A stretch of DNA of 64,000 nt, from the NCBI GenBank assembly GCA_000432335.1, contig HF995374.1, positions 1-64,000 of the forward strand. Direction: 5' to 3'. Both the position numbers and the translations under genes were made by a program. The notes beneath the pieces were generated by a model, which was not told where the DNA came from, did no database searches, and worked only from the letters and a program-made list of their open reading frames with translations. This stretch comes from Firmicutes bacterium CAG:646 (lineage in GTDB: Bacteria; Bacillota; Clostridia; Lachnospirales; Lachnospiraceae). This document shows positions 38,275 through 46,210 of this stretch, one piece after another. Positions within the stretch are counted from its first letter, which is position 1. Each line of letters begins with the position of its first letter.

Positions 38275-39414
38275 TTAAACTATGTCAGGAAGTCCCCCGT
38301 ATCTGCCTTCCAGATATTGTTTGGAATACGTTTCGTCTTTTCGTACCTTTTCCCCATTCTTTTTCAGATAGAGGGAAAGGGGATATAAGAGAGAGGAACC
38401 GTCTGCCTGCGGGGCGGTGATCCAGAGCTCGTCCCGGCGGAAAATCCCGTTGTTCATAGTGGAGTTTTCATGGGTGACAGCCAGAAGCTGAGAACCGTGA
38501 GGATTTTTCTCCTGATTCGTACAGAGCAGATAAAGTTTTTCGAGAATCATGGGGTGCAGATGCAGCTCCGGGGTGTCGGCGAGAAGCAGGGCGCCATTTT
38601 TTCTGGTTTGCAGAAGGGCAGCAGCAAAAATGAGGAGCTGGCAAATACCGGAGGCTTCTGCGTCCCAGGAAAGGGTGAGAGATTTTTCCTGTATCGTATG
38701 GACAAAGGAGATTTCCTTTTGGTGGATACGGAGATCGGTGATTGAAGGAGTCATGGTCTGAAGCAGGGCGAGCAGTTCTTCCCGGTTCGCTTTTGCTCGC
38801 AGGAAAATGTCCTCCATTTCCAGGGAGACGGAGGAATCCGACAGGAAGATCATATTCTGGAAAAAGTCAAAAACCGGCTGCAGCCGTTGCTTTTTTCGGG
38901 AAAGGCTGAGAAAATATAAGAATGGCTGCTGATCCGTAAGAGCTGATACGTCCAGATCCTCCAGCGCAGGGCAAAGAAAGATTCCTTCGCCATCCCGATC
39001 GAAAACAACGTCATAAAAGGAATCCTGGAGCCTTCTGGCAAAAAGATTTTCTTCGGTCAGGCCCCGGGGAGTCATTTTTAACTGGTAATTATACTCCATT
39101 TGTTCCACGCGAAAGATGATCTCATATTCGGTGGGAGATTTCTGAGAAGCCGGGTCAAAGCAAAATGCGCAGTCCTCATTCCAGACAGAAGGAGCGTCCA
39201 AAACGAGGGTACGCAGATGCCAGAGAGCTTTCAGAAGATTTGTTTTTCCACTGCCATTGGGTCCGTAAATGACGGCAGCGGGAAGAATGCCCAGACGGTC
39301 AATGGGACTTTTGAGCAGATGCCGGGCGTGTTCGGAAATTTTTCCTTCTGTAAGATCCAGCGCCTGTGTTTCTTTAAAATTTTTGTAGTTGGTTAAGGAA
39401 AATTGTATAAGCAT
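38275..39414 (-). CDS. AAA family ATPase (COG1106 type), orphan
   Basis: 379-residue ABC-like ATPase of the AAA_15/AAA_21 kind. MLIQFSLTNYKNFKE opens the protein, Walker A is YGPNGSGKTNLLKAL (about 49-63), and the Walker B-like segment is LLLADTPELHLHP near residue 295. Such proteins often pair with a nuclease-like partner (for example RloB) in defence loci, but no partner is beside it here. The Walker B acid position reads DTPE rather than the common DEID/DEPE, an atypical form. ATG 39414 follows GGAGGTTTC, and a promoter lies at 39460-39489 on the minus strand. The function is unassigned. Confidence 0.75.
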   Translation of the reverse strand: MLIQFSLTNYKNFKETQALDLTEGKISEHARHLLKSPIDRLGILPAAVIYGPNGSGKTNLLKALWHLRTLVLDAPSVWNEDCAFCFDPASQKSPTEYEIIFRVEQMEYNYQLKMTPRGLTEENLFARRLQDSFYDVVFDRDGEGIFLCPALEDLDVSALTDQQPFLYFLSLSRKKQRLQPVFDFFQNMIFLSDSSVSLEMEDIFLRAKANREELLALLQTMTPSITDLRIHQKEISFVHTIQEKSLTLSWDAEASGICQLLIFAAALLQTRKNGALLLADTPELHLHPMILEKLYLLCTNQEKNPHGSQLLAVTHENSTMNNGIFRRDELWITAPQADGSSLLYPLSLYLKKNGEKVRKDETYSKQYLEGRYGGLPDIV

Positions 39415-39459
39415 AGTGAAACCTCCATTCTTCTTTTTTGCCTTCAAGATCTTTTTTTC

Positions 39460-39489
39460 AGTATAGCATGGAGGTTGAGGTGTTGACAA
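39460..39489 (-). promoter_or_regulatory. Promoter of the AAA ATPase gene
   Basis: On the minus strand TTGTCA (39489-39484) is followed after 18 bases by TATACT (39465-39460), 46 bases before the ATG. Confidence 0.6.
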
Positions 39490-39538
39490 TGAAATGGGAG
39501 ATTTTTTCTCACGATTTTTTGCATTCGGAAAGAAGGCT

Positions 39539-39793
39539 TTACAGCTTTTTCAGACAGTGATCTTCATCAATTTCTACCAGAATGATATCTTCCCCAATCT
39601 GGCGGATACATTTCCAGGGAATACAAAATTCACTGTCCCGGCCAAAAAAACTGCAGAATTTTCCAGGACCGGGAATGATGAGTTGGGTGATCTGTCCGGT
39701 GCAGGGATCAAATTCCACATCGACCGGGCAGCCGAGACTTTTGCAGCTGCAGGCATTGATTACTTCTTTTTGTTTCAATTCAAAAACACGCAT
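39539..39793 (-). CDS. ylmC: YlmC/YmxH family sporulation protein (PRC barrel)
   Basis: 84-residue PRC-barrel-like protein of the YlmC/YmxH family, found in spore formers and often expressed in sporulation; the molecular role is not known. The family pattern is ELKQKEVINACSCKSLGCPVDVEFDPCTGQI, then IPGPGKF and a C-terminal IPWKCIRQIGEDIILVE. Four Cys are present. It lies upstream of the AAA ATPase gene on the same strand, but that gene has its own promoter. Confidence 0.85.
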   Translation of the reverse strand: MRVFELKQKEVINACSCKSLGCPVDVEFDPCTGQITQLIIPGPGKFCSFFGRDSEFCIPWKCIRQIGEDIILVEIDEDHCLKKL

Positions 39794-40034
39794 AAAGATC
39801 CCCTTTGATGGTTACTGTTTACCGCAACCCGGCTTCTTTCTGGATAATATATGAACGTCACACGAAAATGGTGATTCTTCTCTTTTTATTTACAGGCAGG
39901 TATTTTCTGATAATTTTCTTGACGATATTACCGGTACTATATTATGATGATGCCAGGGTCAAAAGTCAGATGGATTCCACCTTTTCAGAGAAGGATGGAA
40001 TCGTTGCGAAAACAGGAAGGATGGGAAAATAAAA

Positions 40035-40484
40035 ATGAAATGTCCGTATTGTAATCAAGATAATACTCGGGTAGTAGATTCGCGGCCGGTAGATGATAAT
40101 ACAGCCATTCGCCGTCGAAGAATGTGTGATGAATGTGGAAAACGTTTTACTACGTATGAGAAAGTTGAAACAATTCCGCTGATTGTAATTAAAAAAGATC
40201 AGAACAGAGAACAGTATGACCGCTCGAAGATTGAAGCGGGAATTTTGCGCGCCTGCCACAAGCGGCCAGTTTCCGCAGAACAGATTCATGCACTGGTGGA
40301 TTCGGTAGAAACGGAGATTTTTAACATGGAAGAGCGGGAGATCCCAAGTACCGTCATAGGAGAGATTGTGATGGATAAGCTGAAGGATCTGGAGGCTGTG
40401 GCTTATGTGAGATTTGCGTCCGTTTATCGTGAATTTAAAGATGTGAATACTTTTATGGATGAACTGAAGAAAATATTGGAGTGA
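40035..40484 (+). CDS. nrdR: Ribonucleotide reductase regulator NrdR
   Basis: Nucleotide-sensing repressor of ribonucleotide reductase genes, 149 residues. It has a zinc ribbon with Cys3, Cys6, Cys31 and Cys34 (CPYC, CDEC), the basic RRRR stretch between them, then an ATP-cone domain (PLIVIKKDQNREQYDRSKIEAGILRAC, VAYVRFASVYREF). A 30-base leader hairpin (39973-40002) precedes it. No nrd genes are in the window. Confidence 0.97.
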   Translation: MKCPYCNQDNTRVVDSRPVDDNTAIRRRRMCDECGKRFTTYEKVETIPLIVIKKDQNREQYDRSKIEAGILRACHKRPVSAEQIHALVDSVETEIFNMEEREIPSTVIGEIVMDKLKDLEAVAYVRFASVYREFKDVNTFMDELKKILE

Positions 40485-40495
40485 TTTGTTTTTTG

Positions 40496-40524
40496 TTGAC
40501 TTTTTCCAGTGAAAAGATTAAAGT
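40496..40524 (+). promoter_or_regulatory. Promoter of the antiporter-alaA genes
   Basis: TTGACT (40496-40501), a 17-base spacer and TAAAGT (40519-40524), 60 bases before the antiporter start. Confidence 0.75.
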
Positions 40525-40583
40525 GGTAGTTAATGAAAAAAGAAAAGAAGTGACGAGGAAGAATAAAGACAAAGGGGAATGGA

Positions 40584-41903
40584 ATGATGAGTGAAGAAAA
40601 AAAAGGCAGAGCAGTGGCATTGCTCCCGATTCTGGTTTTTCTGGTGATTTTTCTGGGAGCTGGAATCGTATTTCAGGATTTTTATGCAATGCCTGCAATC
40701 GTAGCATTTCTGATCGCGCTGCTGACAGCATTTGTTCAGAATAGGAAAGCAGGATTTGAAGAAAATATTCGTCTGATCGCAAAGGGAGTGGGAGATGATA
40801 ATATCATCACCATGTGTTTGATCTTTCTGGCGGCAGGAGGATTTTCCGGGGCGGTAACGGCGGCGGGAGGAGCGTCCAGTACCGTGAATCTGGGATTGTC
40901 CATTATGCCGGCAGGTGTGGCAGTGGTAGGTCTGTTTATTATCGGATGTTTTATCTCTGTATCCATGGGAACTTCCATGGGGACGATCGGGGCGTTGGCG
41001 CCGATTGCGGTGGAAATCAGTGAGAAAACAGGATTTTCTATGGCAATCTGTATCGGCGCGGTGGTGTGCGGAGCGATGTTTGGAGATAACCTCTCCATGA
41101 TCTCGGACACGACGATTGCGGCGGTAAAAACCCAGGGATGCCAGATGAAAGATAAATTCAGGGAGAATTTTCTGATCGTACTTCCAGCGGCAATTCTTAC
41201 AATTATTATTTTCTTCCTGATTACGAGAAATGGAAGTTTTCAGGATACGAAAGAGTATACGTATAATATTTTTCAGGTGCTTCCGTATGTGGTAGTGCTG
41301 GCGGGCGCCCTGATCGGTATCAATGTTTTTCTGGTGCTGATCACTGGTACGGTACTCTCTCTGGTTGTGGGAGTGGCTACGGGAACGATCGCCCTGGGAG
41401 ATATGTTTACTGTGATCGCTTCCGGTGCAGATGGCAGCGGCGGAGTTACCGGTATGTATGATATCACTGTGATTTCTATTGTGGTAGCATGTATCGTGTC
41501 GCTGGTGAAAGAAATGGGCGGCATTCAGTTTATTTTGAATTTTATCAAGAAAAGGATTCGGGGAAAGAAGGGCGGCGAACTGGGTATCGCAGGTCTGGCG
41601 CTCCTGGTGGATATGTGTACCGCCAATAATACAGTGGCAATCGTTATGGCAGGTCCTATCGCCAAAGAGATCAGCGAGGAATATGAGATCAGTCCAAAGA
41701 GAAGCGCTTCTTTGCTGGATATGTTTACTTCCGTGGGGCAGGGACTGATTCCTTACGGAGCGCAGCTATTGCTGGCAGCAACGTCTACGGGGCTGACGCC
41801 GTTTGAAATCATACCGTATTGTTTCTATCCGATCCTGATGGCAGTGAGCGGCATTATTTTCATATTGTTTATTAAAAATAAGTCGGAGGCAAAGAAAGCC
41901 TGA
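40584..41903 (+). CDS. NhaC-family Na+/H+ antiporter
   Basis: 439-residue membrane protein with about eleven helices, matching the NhaC/YheL group of sodium-proton or sodium-metabolite exchangers. Recognisable blocks are GCFISVSMGTSMGTIGALAPIAVEIS, GAMFGDNLSMISDTTIAAVKTQGC and MCTANNTVAIVMAGPIAKEIS. The start is ATG 40584 or the adjacent ATG 40587. It is followed 23 bases later by alaA, and this pairing hints that the exchanged metabolite may be linked to alanine or pyruvate metabolism. That link is inference. Confidence 0.87.
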   Translation: MMSEEKKGRAVALLPILVFLVIFLGAGIVFQDFYAMPAIVAFLIALLTAFVQNRKAGFEENIRLIAKGVGDDNIITMCLIFLAAGGFSGAVTAAGGASSTVNLGLSIMPAGVAVVGLFIIGCFISVSMGTSMGTIGALAPIAVEISEKTGFSMAICIGAVVCGAMFGDNLSMISDTTIAAVKTQGCQMKDKFRENFLIVLPAAILTIIIFFLITRNGSFQDTKEYTYNIFQVLPYVVVLAGALIGINVFLVLITGTVLSLVVGVATGTIALGDMFTVIASGADGSGGVTGMYDITVISIVVACIVSLVKEMGGIQFILNFIKKRIRGKKGGELGIAGLALLVDMCTANNTVAIVMAGPIAKEISEEYEISPKRSASLLDMFTSVGQGLIPYGAQLLLAATSTGLTPFEIIPYCFYPILMAVSGIIFILFIKNKSEAKKA

Positions 41904-41926
41904 CTTAGAATGGAGGGCAACAAGAC

Positions 41927-43147
41927 ATGAGAACATTTGACAAATCTTCGAAACTGGATAACGTGCTGTATGATGTGAGGGGCCCTGTGGTAGAAGAGGC
42001 GGCGAGAATGGAAGCGAGCGGGCTGAATATCCTGAAGTTAAACATTGGAAATCCGGCGCCTTTTGGATTTAACGCGCCGGAGGAAGTGATTCTGGATATG
42101 CGGCAGTCTTTGTGGGACTGTCAGGGATATTCAGATTCCAAAGGATTATTTTCAGCCAGAAAAGCTATTATGCAGTACTGCCAGTTAAAAAAAATTCCAG
42201 ATGTGACCATGGATGATATTTATACGGGAAATGGGGTCAGTGAGCTGATCAACCTCTGTATGCAGGCGTTGCTCAACGATGGGGATGAAATTCTGATTCC
42301 GGCGCCGGATTATCCTCTGTGGACGGCAACTGCCACGCTGGCAGGGGGAAAAGCCGTTCATTATATCTGCGATGAAGAATCGGACTGGTATCCTGATATT
42401 GACGATATCAAGAGTAAGATTACAGAGCGGACGAAGGCAATCGTAATCATCAATCCCAATAACCCTACTGGCGCGCTTTATTCCAGAGAGATTTTGGAAG
42501 AGATTGTAAAGGTTGCCAGAGAACACGGGCTGATCATTTTTTCCGATGAAATCTACGATCGGCTGGTAATGGACGGTCTGAAACATATATCCATTGCTTC
42601 GATTGCGCCTAAAGACGTATTTTGCGTAACCTTCAGCGGTTTGTCAAAATCGCATATGATCGCAGGTTTCCGTGTAGGCTGGATGGTACTGAGCGGAGCA
42701 AAAAAACAGGCAGCGGGCTATATCGAAGGGCTGAAAATGCTCTCCAATATGCGGCTTTGTTCTAATGTGCCGGCGCAGTCCATTATTCAGACGGCTCTGG
42801 GCGGATACCAGAGCGTGGAAGAATATCTTGTTCCGGGAGGAAGAATCTATGAGCAGAGAGAGTGTATCTATCAGCTTCTGAATGATATACCGGGAATTAC
42901 GGCGAAAAAGCCAAAAGCAGCTTTTTATATCTTTCCGAAACTGGATGTGAAAAAATTCAATATTCAGGATGATGAAAGATTTGCGTTGGATCTTCTGAGG
43001 GAAAAACGGATTCTGATCGTTCAGGGAAGCGGATTTAACTGGAAAGAGCCGGATCACTTCCGGGTGGTATACCTTCCCCGTGTGGTGGATCTGGAAAAAG
43101 CTACGAAAAAGCTGGGAGATTTCCTGGCGGGGTACTATCAAAAATAA
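41927..43147 (+). CDS. alaA: Alanine aminotransferase AlaA-like
   Basis: PLP-dependent class I aminotransferase of 406 residues, very close in pattern to E. coli AlaA, which makes alanine from pyruvate and glutamate. The shared blocks include NVLYDVRGPVVEEA, LKLNIGNPAPFGFNAPEE, DYPLWTATATLAGGKAVHYICDEESDW, INPNNPTGALYS and FSDEIYDRL. The PLP lysine is in FSGLSKSHMIAGFRVGWM. C-terminal IYEQRE and DHFRVVYLPRV also match. It forms a unit with the antiporter gene upstream and ends at a convergent hairpin. Confidence 0.92.
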   Translation: MRTFDKSSKLDNVLYDVRGPVVEEAARMEASGLNILKLNIGNPAPFGFNAPEEVILDMRQSLWDCQGYSDSKGLFSARKAIMQYCQLKKIPDVTMDDIYTGNGVSELINLCMQALLNDGDEILIPAPDYPLWTATATLAGGKAVHYICDEESDWYPDIDDIKSKITERTKAIVIINPNNPTGALYSREILEEIVKVAREHGLIIFSDEIYDRLVMDGLKHISIASIAPKDVFCVTFSGLSKSHMIAGFRVGWMVLSGAKKQAAGYIEGLKMLSNMRLCSNVPAQSIIQTALGGYQSVEEYLVPGGRIYEQRECIYQLLNDIPGITAKKPKAAFYIFPKLDVKKFNIQDDERFALDLLREKRILIVQGSGFNWKEPDHFRVVYLPRVVDLEKATKKLGDFLAGYYQK

Positions 43148-43158
43148 GAAGAATGTAA

Positions 43159-43247
43159 AAAAAAGCGCCTGCAAACCCATTTGTCGAGCACATCTTTGAG
43201 ACTTCAGGCTCAAAGTGAGCGCAGACTGGGTTTGCAGGCGCTTTTTT
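43159..43247. repeat. Convergent terminator hairpin carrying the 47-nt repeat (copy C)
   Basis: A perfect 21-bp stem (43159-43179 with 43227-43247) with A6 and T6 outer ends acts both ways. The 47-nt core fills the loop exactly (43180-43226), plus orientation. It lies between alaA and the opposing ArsR gene. Confidence 0.92.
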
Positions 43248-43252
43248 AGGTT

Positions 43253-43621
43253 TTATTCTTGCACGTGATCCAGTCCCTGTGCCAGAATCGTTGCCACATG
43301 GGAGTCTGCCAGGGAGTAGTATACGGCTTTTCCCTCCCGACGGAATTTTACAAGGGCAGATTGTTTCAGGACACGGAGCTGGTGGGAAATGGCGCTCTGG
43401 GTCATCCCCAGAAGTTCTGCAATATCGCAGACACATAATTCCCCCCGGGAGAGGGTATAGAGGATGCGGATTCGGGTAGCGTCCCCGAATACCTTATAGA
43501 GATCTGCAAGCTTATAAAGAATTTCATCCTGCGGGGCTTCCGCAGGAAATTTTACATGATGATGGTGGCAGATATCGCACACTTCGATTTCATTTTCTGA
43601 TACAAGTTGTTTTTCTTTCAT
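43253..43621 (-). CDS. ArsR/SmtB-family metal-sensing repressor
   Basis: Winged-helix repressor of about 122 residues. The DNA-binding helix is in LLGMTQSAISHQLRVLKQ. It has the alpha-3 metal-site motif ELCVCD and the SmtB/CzrA alpha-5 zinc site DSHxxxxxxxxxxHxxE (DSHVATILAQGLDHVQE). The N-terminus adds CDICHHHH. Zinc, cadmium or cobalt response is therefore likely. No metal pump is adjacent; the divergent neighbours are sufC-sufB. ATG 43621 is chosen for its AGGTGA site; a GTG at 43630 is in frame. Confidence 0.9.
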   Translation of the reverse strand: MKEKQLVSENEIEVCDICHHHHVKFPAEAPQDEILYKLADLYKVFGDATRIRILYTLSRGELCVCDIAELLGMTQSAISHQLRVLKQSALVKFRREGKAVYYSLADSHVATILAQGLDHVQE

Positions 43622-43734
43622 TTTCTTCACCTGATTTTGATAATATCTTTTTACTTGGACATTTTTTATAGTTTAACGGAAAAAGAGAAATCGGTCAAGG
43701 ATAAGTAGCAATCTTTGTTTTTTACAGATTTCAG

Positions 43735-43763
43735 TGGAAATACTGAGAATAAAGGGATATAAT
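43735..43763 (+). promoter_or_regulatory. Promoter of sufC-sufB
   Basis: TGGAAA (43735-43740), a 17-base spacer and TATAAT (43758-43763). The -35 is weak. Confidence 0.55.
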
Positions 43764-43816
43764 AGGAAACGGCGGCGCATGCTGCCGAAATTCTCACACG
43801 AGATGGAGGAATTGAT

Positions 43817-44554
43817 ATGCTGGAATTACAAAACATTTCTTTTCATGTTTCGGATGAAACAGATGAAAAGGGAATTTTAAAAGACGTAAGTTTTACATTG
43901 AAGGATCATAAATTTGTGGCGATCACCGGTCCCAATGGAGGAGGAAAGTCTACTTTGGCAAAAATCATTGCCGGGATAGAAAAGCCTACTTCTGGAAGGA
44001 TTCTTCTGGATGGGGAGGATATTACAGATAAGAGTATTACGGAGAGAGCCAACATGGGAATCAGCTATGCTTTTCAGCAGCCGGTGCGTTTTAAAGGAGT
44101 GACTGTTCTGGATTTGATTCGACTGGCAGCAGGAAAACAGTTGTCTGCGGCAGGAGCCTGCAAATATTTGTCAGAAGTGGGACTGTGCGCGAAAGATTAC
44201 ATTAACCGGGAAGTGAACGGAAGTTTGTCAGGAGGAGAGATTAAGCGAATCGAGATCGCTACGGTGATGGCGAGAGGAACGAGAATTTCCGTGTTTGACG
44301 AGCCGGAGGCAGGAATCGATCTGTGGAGTTTTCAGAATCTGATTCAGGTATTTGAAAAGATGCATGAGGAGATGAACGGATCTATTTTAATCATCTCTCA
44401 TCAGGAGAGAATCTTAAAGACCGCAGATGAGATTCTGGTGGTAGCAGATGGAAAAGTGGCAGATTATGGGGAGAGGGATCAGATTCTTCCTTCTTTGCTG
44501 GGGGGAGAAAACAGTACCAGCGGCTGTAAATACTGGCAGAGGGAGGAAAAGTAA
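43817..44554 (+). CDS. sufC: Fe-S cluster assembly ATPase SufC
   Basis: ABC-type ATPase of the SUF scaffold, 245 residues. Walker A is GPNGGGKSTLAKIIAG (about 40-55), the signature LSGGEIKRIEIATVMARG, and Walker B FDEPEAGIDLWS. It starts behind GAGATGGAGGAA. The stop (TAA 44552-44554) abuts the ATG of the SufB-like gene without a gap, so the two are tightly coupled. No sufS, sufU or sufD is adjacent. Confidence 0.95.
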   Translation: MLELQNISFHVSDETDEKGILKDVSFTLKDHKFVAITGPNGGGKSTLAKIIAGIEKPTSGRILLDGEDITDKSITERANMGISYAFQQPVRFKGVTVLDLIRLAAGKQLSAAGACKYLSEVGLCAKDYINREVNGSLSGGEIKRIEIATVMARGTRISVFDEPEAGIDLWSFQNLIQVFEKMHEEMNGSILIISHQERILKTADEILVVADGKVADYGERDQILPSLLGGENSTSGCKYWQREEK

Positions 44555-45481
44555 ATGGAAAAATTTGATGCAATTCAGGAAAATTTATTGGAGGCAGTGG
44601 CAGGATTTCACCAGATTCCTACAGGCGCATATAATATCCGGGCAAATGGGGCTACTGCGGCGAGAAATTCCACGGAACACATTGAGATTATTCCCAAAGA
44701 AAACGGTACGGGAATTGATATCTGGATTAAGCCGGGTACCAAAAAAGAAAGTTTGCATATGCCGGTAATTTTAAGTCAGGCAGGTATCAAAGAGGTGGTC
44801 TATAATGATTTTCATATTGGAGAAGACGCAGATGTAACCATCATTGCAGGCTGCGGAATCCACAATGGAGGGGACGCCTCCAGTCAGCATGACGGAATCC
44901 ACCGCTTTTATGTGGGAAAAAATGCAAAAGTCAAGTATGTGGAAAAACATTATGGAAGCGGAGATGGAAAAGGACAGCGTATCATGAATCCTCAGACCAT
45001 TGTGGAGATTGAAGAAAATGGTTATATGGAGATGGATACAGCACAGATCAAGGGCGTGGATTCTACCATCAGAAAGACAGAGGCGAAAGTGGCGGCAGGA
45101 GCAAAACTGGTGGTTATGGAGCGGCTGATGACTCATGGAACGCAGAGAGCGGAGAGTTACTTTAAGGTGGAGATGAACGGCGAGGATGCCGGAACAAATA
45201 TCGTTTCCCGTTCCGTGGCGAAAGATGAATCTTATCAGCTCTTCTCCTCGAATATCGAAGGAAATGCAAAATGCAGCGGTCATACGGAATGTGATGCGAT
45301 TATCGTGGGAAATGCCAGAATCAGCGCAGTTCCGGAGATTACGGCGAACGATTCAGATGCGGCGCTGATCCATGAGGCTGCTATTGGAAAGATCGCAGGG
45401 GAGCAGATCATCAAATTGATGACGCTGGGCCTTACGGAAGAGGAAGCAGAAGAACAGATTATTAGTGGATTTTTGAAGTAA
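44555..45481 (+). CDS. sufB: Short SufB/SufD-like scaffold protein
   Basis: Beta-helix SUF scaffold protein of 308 residues, much shorter than classical SufB (about 470). The core blocks are present: CGIHNGGDASSQHDGIHRFYVGKNAKVKYVEKHYG-type helix, TRKTEAKVAAGAKLVV-like repeats, and the C-terminal NDSDAALIHEAAIGKIAGEQIIKLMTLGLTEEEAEEQIISGFL. Together with sufC alone it matches the minimal two-gene SUF/SMS layout described in archaea and anaerobes, in which one protein forms the scaffold dimer. Cluster donor and sulfur source are not visible here. Confidence 0.88.
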   Translation: MEKFDAIQENLLEAVAGFHQIPTGAYNIRANGATAARNSTEHIEIIPKENGTGIDIWIKPGTKKESLHMPVILSQAGIKEVVYNDFHIGEDADVTIIAGCGIHNGGDASSQHDGIHRFYVGKNAKVKYVEKHYGSGDGKGQRIMNPQTIVEIEENGYMEMDTAQIKGVDSTIRKTEAKVAAGAKLVVMERLMTHGTQRAESYFKVEMNGEDAGTNIVSRSVAKDESYQLFSSNIEGNAKCSGHTECDAIIVGNARISAVPEITANDSDAALIHEAAIGKIAGEQIIKLMTLGLTEEEAEEQIISGFLK

Positions 45482-45569
45482 TTACAGGAATAGAGATGCC
45501 AGACGAATTGTTTCGTGCTGCGCACTTCCACAATTCTGCCTCAAATTCGAATATTAAGAAATTCTTCTG

Positions 45570-45598
45570 TTGACGGTGAATTTCCCGAAGCTTATAAT
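45570..45598 (+). promoter_or_regulatory. Promoter of the zinc-ribbon gene
   Basis: TTGACG (45570-45575), a 17-base spacer and TATAAT (45593-45598). A hairpin GAATTGT/ACAATTC (about 45504-45536), possibly ending sufB, lies upstream without a T-run. Confidence 0.8.
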
Positions 45599-45631
45599 AA
45601 GAGAAGAGTTGAGATAAGGGAGGTTTCGTGT

Positions 45632-46165
45632 ATGTTTTGTACAAATTGTGGTAATAATATCCCGGATAACAGCCAGTTTTGCCCTCATTGCGGCAAGCAG
45701 TTCGGAGCGCAGGGGCAGTCATCTTATCAGGGACAGCCTCAGTATCAAGCGCCGCCGCAGGTGCAGCCGAGAACCCGTCTGGGAATTACCGTGGGGATGT
45801 TAGGAGCAGTGGTTTGGTTTTCCGCATTGATTGATCCGGTGCTTGTTACGCTGCTGGCGATTTATGTATTGTTTGTGGAGAAGGATAAGTGGCTGAAGGG
45901 AACGGCGATCAAGGCAGTTGTGAGTTATTTTGGATTTTTCTTTGTGTTCCAGGTGATTGACGGTATCAACTATGCGCTGGGAGCTTTTACCCATTTCTTT
46001 AATTACTGGTTTGGCGCGGGCTGGAGCCTTGGTTTTCCGGTGATGCTTACAAATATTTTGTACATTGCCAGAATCGTATTGTTTATCTGGTCAGCGTTCA
46101 GCGCATTTAAGATGAAAGGGTTCAAAATCAGAAGAATCGATGAATTTGTAGAAAATCATATGTAA
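45632..46165 (+). CDS. Zinc-ribbon membrane protein, function unknown
   Basis: 177 residues. It has an N-terminal zinc ribbon (MFCTNCGNNIPDNSQFCPHCGKQF, CxxC twice), a Gln/Pro-rich linker (QGQSSYQGQPQYQAPPQVQP) and then four predicted membrane helices (LGITVGMLGAVVWFSALIDP, TLLAIYVLFV, AVVSYFGFFFVFQVIDGI, NILYIARIVLFIWSAFSAF). The ATG 45632 has AAGGGAGG upstream. I do not recognise a function; such ribbon-plus-helix proteins are common in Firmicutes. Confidence 0.8.
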   Translation: MFCTNCGNNIPDNSQFCPHCGKQFGAQGQSSYQGQPQYQAPPQVQPRTRLGITVGMLGAVVWFSALIDPVLVTLLAIYVLFVEKDKWLKGTAIKAVVSYFGFFFVFQVIDGINYALGAFTHFFNYWFGAGWSLGFPVMLTNILYIARIVLFIWSAFSAFKMKGFKIRRIDEFVENHM

Positions 46166-46210
46166 AAATGCTTCTGACAGCAGAAGTTTTATGAAGAGGA
46201 GACGATAATC

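Noticed and set aside
38275..39793. Phage-defence island around the AAA ATPase
   Set aside because: Neighbours are housekeeping or sporulation genes and no nuclease or partner is present.
39805..40032. 75-codon hydrophobic frame before nrdR
   Set aside because: Weak start site, no recognisable family, and it overlaps a leader hairpin; most likely chance in an AT-rich spacer.
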